Origin: Syntrophaceae bacterium CG2_30_58_14 | Lineage (GTDB): Bacteria > Desulfobacterota > Syntrophia > Syntrophales > UBA5619 | DNA: 37,845 nucleotides | NCBI GenBank assembly: GCA_001873745.1 | Contig: MNZQ01000087.1 | Location: 1 to 37,845 of the forward strand | Direction: 5' to 3' | In this document: positions 35,505 to 37,845 of the stretch, in pieces | Layout: every line of letters starts with the position of its first letter | How positions within the stretch are numbered: the stretch's first letter is position 1 | Program-made: the position numbers and the translations under genes | The notes under the pieces: model-generated | What the model was told of the DNA's origin: nothing | Database searches by the model: none | Seen by the model: the letters and a program-made list of their open reading frames with translations, nothing else

Positions 35505-36866
35505 ATGTTGCCCGACACCGAACTGAAACCGGGTTCCAAAGGGCCAATGAGCCATGGCGCAAGGCCGAGGGTAGCCATTATCGGCGCGGGCTTTGGCGGG
35601 CTCTGGGCCGCCAGGAACCTGGCGAAAAAACCGGTCGCTGTCCTTGTTGTCGATCGGAACAATTACCACACCTTCCTGGCTCTCCTCTACCAGGTCGCCG
35701 CAGCCGAATTGGAAGCGGAGGATATCGCCTATCCCGTGCGCAACATCCTCTGCAGAGATCCCAACATCGACTTTGCTTTGGCCCATGCCCGGCGGATTGA
35801 CATGAAAAACCGTGTGATCGAGACCGATGGCGAGGCGATTTCCTACGATTACCTGATTCTGGCCACGGGAAGCATCTCTCATACGTTCGGCGTGCCGGGG
35901 GTGGAAGCCCATGCCTATTTTCTGGAGACCCTCGAAGAGGCCGTGGTCCTGAAAAACCACATCATCTGCTGTTTTGAAAGGGCGGCCCGGGAGACGGACG
36001 CGGTTAGACGGAGAAGCCTTCTCACATTTGTCATCGTGGGCGGCGGCGCCACAGGCGTGGAGTATGCGGGCGCGCTCAGCGAGCTGGTCCATGGTCCCTT
36101 GGTCCAGGACTACCGGACGATCGATTTTGGCGCCGTCCGGATCATCCTGTTGGAGGCGGCGGACACTCTGATCCCCGGCATGCCGGAGTCCGTGCGCCGT
36201 TACACGTTTGAGAGGCTTGGCAAGATGGGCGTTCTGGTGCGATTGGGGGCGCATGTCGCGGAAGTAACCCCGGACCGTGTGATCCTGGGCGACCTGGATG
36301 AGATTGAAACCCAGACCATTGTCTGGACCGCCGGTGTCAAGGGCGAACCCATCGCCGGTCTCTCCGGACTCCCCACGGAAAGGAACGGGCGTGTCTCCGT
36401 CCTGCCGACGCTGCAAGCGCCCGGCCACCCGGAAATCTATGTGGCCGGCGATCTGGCTTCGATCCAAGAGAACGGTCGCGTCCTGCCGATGGTGGCGCAG
36501 GTGGCTATCCAATCCGGGATGGCTGCTGCAAAAAACATCTTGCGACAAATTGAGGGCCAACCGCCGCAGCCTTTTCGTTATCGCGATCGGGGCTCGATGG
36601 TCACCATTGGCCGCAATACCGCGGGAGCGGCCATCGGTTCCGCCACCTACACCGGTTTCTTCGCCTGGCTCCTCTGGCTCGGCATCCACCTCTTCAATCT
36701 GATCGGTTTCCGCAACCGGATCATGGTGCTCATCAACTGGGCATGGGACTATCTGCTCTACGAACGGGCCGTCCGCTTTGTCTTTCCTGCGGAAACGCCC
36801 TCCCTTTCCAAGTCATCCTCGTGCGCCTGCGGGACCCGGCGTGACGATGATTCCCCCAATGGATGA
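35505..36866 (+). CDS. Type II NADH dehydrogenase (NDH-2) / FAD-dependent pyridine nucleotide oxidoreductase
   Basis: The 453-aa flavoprotein has the FAD-binding motif VAIIGAGFGGLWAARNL (about 23-39), NNYHTFLALLYQVAAAELEAEDIAYPVR as in NDH-2, YDYLILATGS, the NAD(P)-binding FVIVGGGATGVEYAGAL (about 178-194), and the second FAD motif HPEIYVAGDLASI. A C-terminal hydrophobic region (GFFAWLLWLGIHLFNLIGFRNRIMVLINWAWDYLLYERAVRF) matches the membrane-association segment of NDH-2. It would pass electrons from NADH to quinone without pumping protons. A Cys pair lies in the tail (SSSCACGTRR). The ATG at 35505 has AAAAAGG about 8 nt upstream. Convergent with the YgbA-like gene, 30 nt apart. Confidence 0.9.
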   Translation: MLPDTELKPGSKGPMSHGARPRVAIIGAGFGGLWAARNLAKKPVAVLVVDRNNYHTFLALLYQVAAAELEAEDIAYPVRNILCRDPNIDFALAHARRIDMKNRVIETDGEAISYDYLILATGSISHTFGVPGVEAHAYFLETLEEAVVLKNHIICCFERAARETDAVRRRSLLTFVIVGGGATGVEYAGALSELVHGPLVQDYRTIDFGAVRIILLEAADTLIPGMPESVRRYTFERLGKMGVLVRLGAHVAEVTPDRVILGDLDEIETQTIVWTAGVKGEPIAGLSGLPTERNGRVSVLPTLQAPGHPEIYVAGDLASIQENGRVLPMVAQVAIQSGMAAAKNILRQIEGQPPQPFRYRDRGSMVTIGRNTAGAAIGSATYTGFFAWLLWLGIHLFNLIGFRNRIMVLINWAWDYLLYERAVRFVFPAETPSLSKSSSCACGTRRDDDSPNG

Positions 36867-36896
36867 TCCGTTGCATCACGATCTGCGCCGCCGGCT

Positions 36897-37190
36897 TCAT
36901 CGGCCGAAAAGATGGCGGACGGCCAGGAGCGGATGCCGCCATGTCATCCTCGGTCCCGCGAATCGCATCACCTCCCGGATCCGCGCCTTCATCTCCGGCT
37001 TGTAACAGTGGATCGTGCAGCGGCCGCAGGCCGGCTTCTCTTCCCCGAAGGGGCACTTCCCGATCCGCCGTTCCGCGTAGGCGGCCAACTCCCGGCAGTT
37101 CGCGCAGGGCCCCTTTACGCCGTGATGGCGCCGGCAGTAGAGGTCGATCATGAGTCGGACGGTCCGGACTTCCCTCTCCAACCGTTTCAT
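36897..37190 (-). CDS. ygbA: YgbA-like protein (nitrous oxide-stimulated promoter family)
   Basis: The 97-aa protein matches the YgbA family: REVRTVRLMIDLYCRRHHG at the start, then CANCRELAAYAERRIGKCPFGEEKPACGRCTIHCYKPEMKARIREVMRFAGPRM. Seven cysteines in CxxC and CGRCxxxC arrangements suggest a metal or Fe-S site. In enteric bacteria ygbA belongs to the NsrR regulon of nitrosative stress genes; whether that holds here is not visible. It starts 4 nt after the stop of the upstream Nudix gene on the same strand, so the two form an operon. Confidence 0.88.
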   Translation of the reverse strand: MKRLEREVRTVRLMIDLYCRRHHGVKGPCANCRELAAYAERRIGKCPFGEEKPACGRCTIHCYKPEMKARIREVMRFAGPRMTWRHPLLAVRHLFGR

Positions 37191-37194
37191 CCGT

Positions 37195-37641
37195 TCACCA
37201 GAAGCCCCTTTCCATGCAATTCCCGATGAACTCGAGGGATCTCCGGGGCTTGGTCGTCAGGCAGTCGAAGAGCTTCCTTCCCACATCCGGATAAAGAGGC
37301 GTTCCCGCCAATTTTTCAATCGGCGCCCAGGCAATGTCGAGGGAGTGGGTGTTGTCCGGCCGGATTTTGGGGGTCCCGCGGATCTCGAGGGCCTCGAAGA
37401 TGATGTGCAGGGTCTGGGGATGCCGTTTGGTGGCGGGCGCCTCGCCGATCATGATGACAGCGCCGACTTCGAGTTTGACGCCGAGCTCGTCCCGCCACTC
37501 GTTCACAATCGCCTCCCGGAGGGGAGTGTCCTGATCCACGCCGCCGCCTGGCAGGGCAAAGATCTCCTTGCCGCCGTAGATGTACTTCATACAGAGGATC
37601 TCCCCTTCCCTTTCGAATACCGCTGATACCCTTACCCGCAT
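37195..37641 (-). CDS. Nudix hydrolase with degenerate Nudix box
   Basis: The 148-aa protein starts MRVRVSAVFEREGEILCMKY and has FALPGGGVDQDTPLREAIVNEWRDELGVKLEVG, which aligns with the Nudix box Gx5Ex7REUxEExGU. The box is altered: the first E reads T, RE reads NE and EE reads DE. Several acidic ligands remain, so activity is possible but the substrate cannot be read. Nudix enzymes hydrolyse nucleoside diphosphates linked to other groups. The track start at 37668 is replaced by ATG 37641, which has AAAGGAGGC directly upstream. Upstream of a YgbA-like gene in one operon; its promoter region abuts a MITE-like repeat. Confidence 0.88.
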   Translation of the reverse strand: MRVRVSAVFEREGEILCMKYIYGGKEIFALPGGGVDQDTPLREAIVNEWRDELGVKLEVGAVIMIGEAPATKRHPQTLHIIFEALEIRGTPKIRPDNTHSLDIAWAPIEKLAGTPLYPDVGRKLFDCLTTKPRRSLEFIGNCMERGFW

Positions 37642-37671
37642 TTTGCCTCCTTTCACTCGAAAATGCACCTC

Positions 37672-37750
37672 AAATCCCCCTCAATCCCCCTTTGTTAGAG
37701 GGGGACTTTATTATTCCCCTCTTTGGCAAAGAGGGGTTAGGGGAGATTTT
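37672..37750. repeat. MITE-like element with two inner hairpins and imperfect terminal inverted repeats
   Basis: The left end AAATCCCCCTCAATCCCCC and the reverse complement of the right end, AAATCTCCCCTAACCCCTC, are similar, forming imperfect terminal inverted repeats of about 23 bp. Inside are hairpins TCCCCCTTTGTTAGAGGGGG (about 37685-37705) and CCCCTCTTTG-G-CAAAGAGGGG (37716-37736, perfect 10-bp arms). Read in one frame it gives NPPQSPFVRGGLYYSPLWQR, a hallmark of a widely dispersed bacterial repeat. It has no coding capacity of its own. Confidence 0.75.
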
Positions 37751-37845
37751 CATTGTCCTTTGTGACGGCAGGCCGTCATGAGCGTTTCTAATATTCCCCG
37801 TTCAGCGGCGCTCCGCATGAAAGGCTGCGCCCTTAACCGCCGCTT
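37750..37845 (-). CDS. Possible C-terminus of a gene cut by the window edge
   Basis: On the minus strand from the window edge (37845) an open frame of 31 codons ends in TGA at 37752-37750, giving ...FMRSAAERGILETLMTACRHKGQ. Its length proves nothing, but the composition is protein-like, and the MITE-like repeat begins exactly at the stop, as expected for insertion behind a gene. No family is recognised. A small palindrome (TGACGGC-AG-GCCGTCA, 37763-37778) lies inside it. Confidence 0.3.
   Translation of the reverse strand, partial: KRRLRAQPFMRSAAERGILETLMTACRHKGQ

Noticed and set aside
37580-37765. 61-aa plus-strand ORF over the MITE-like repeat
   Set aside because: NPPQSPFVRGGLYYSPLWQR is the known translation of a dispersed repeat, not a protein gene.

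Overview
The window reads as a chromosomal segment of a Gram-negative anaerobe of the Desulfobacterota (former Deltaproteobacteria), most like the Syntrophales/Syntrophus lineage. That placement is inference. It rests on a GC-rich Gram-negative division cluster with meso-DAP-type MurE and a PASTA-tailed FtsI, ftsZ followed by a radical SAM gene, a 13-heme cytochrome c with a cytochrome b partner, a CooC-type ATPase, and dispersed palindromes of the kind common in these genomes. No 16S rRNA or other decisive marker is present.

Region 1 (1-4.0 kb): the 5' end of a membrane sensor gene on the minus strand (cut by the window edge), an AT-rich spacer, a small cysteine-rich protein, a CooC/AcsF-type nickel-insertion ATPase, and a two-gene redox module (membrane-anchored 13-heme cytochrome c plus four-helix cytochrome b) with its own sigma-70-like promoter.

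Region 2 (4.1-23.0 kb): a compact division and cell wall (dcw) cluster, all on the plus strand: ruvX-mltG-[promoter and MraZ operator]-mraZ-rsmH-ftsL-ftsI-murE-murF-mraY-murD-ftsW-murG-murC-murB-ftsQ-ftsA-ftsZ. Many junctions are ATGA start/stop overlaps, which indicates one translationally coupled operon. It runs from cytoplasmic UDP-MurNAc-peptide synthesis (MurB-F) through lipid I/II formation (MraY, MurG) to septal polymerisation and the Z-ring (FtsW, FtsI, FtsL, FtsQ, FtsA, FtsZ). ddl is absent. MraZ probably autoregulates through three 10-bp repeats placed from +1 to the ribosome binding site.

Region 3 (23.0-34.3 kb): a radical SAM protein, a UPF0182 membrane protein with a downstream lipoprotein, a YitT-family membrane protein (minus), an EamA/DMT exporter, an unrecognised 275-aa protein with a strong promoter, a DUF484/GAF-like protein and a Ski2-like DExH helicase.

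Region 4 (34.4-37.8 kb): tRNA-Glu(UUC) with promoter and terminator, a SLOG-like nucleotide-binding protein (minus), a type II NADH dehydrogenase, and a minus-strand pair made of a degenerate Nudix hydrolase and a YgbA-like cysteine-rich protein. A MITE-like repeat and the possible tail of one more minus-strand gene close the window.

The most distinctive signal outside the genes is a set of dispersed palindromes sharing GGGGACA...TGTCCCC ends. One lies inside the ftsI reading frame, one in the murG-murC gap, one forms the C-terminus of the radical SAM protein, and one is nested inside another degenerate inverted repeat at 31.4 kb. I found no CRISPR array, complete insertion sequence, prophage or recognisable defence system.
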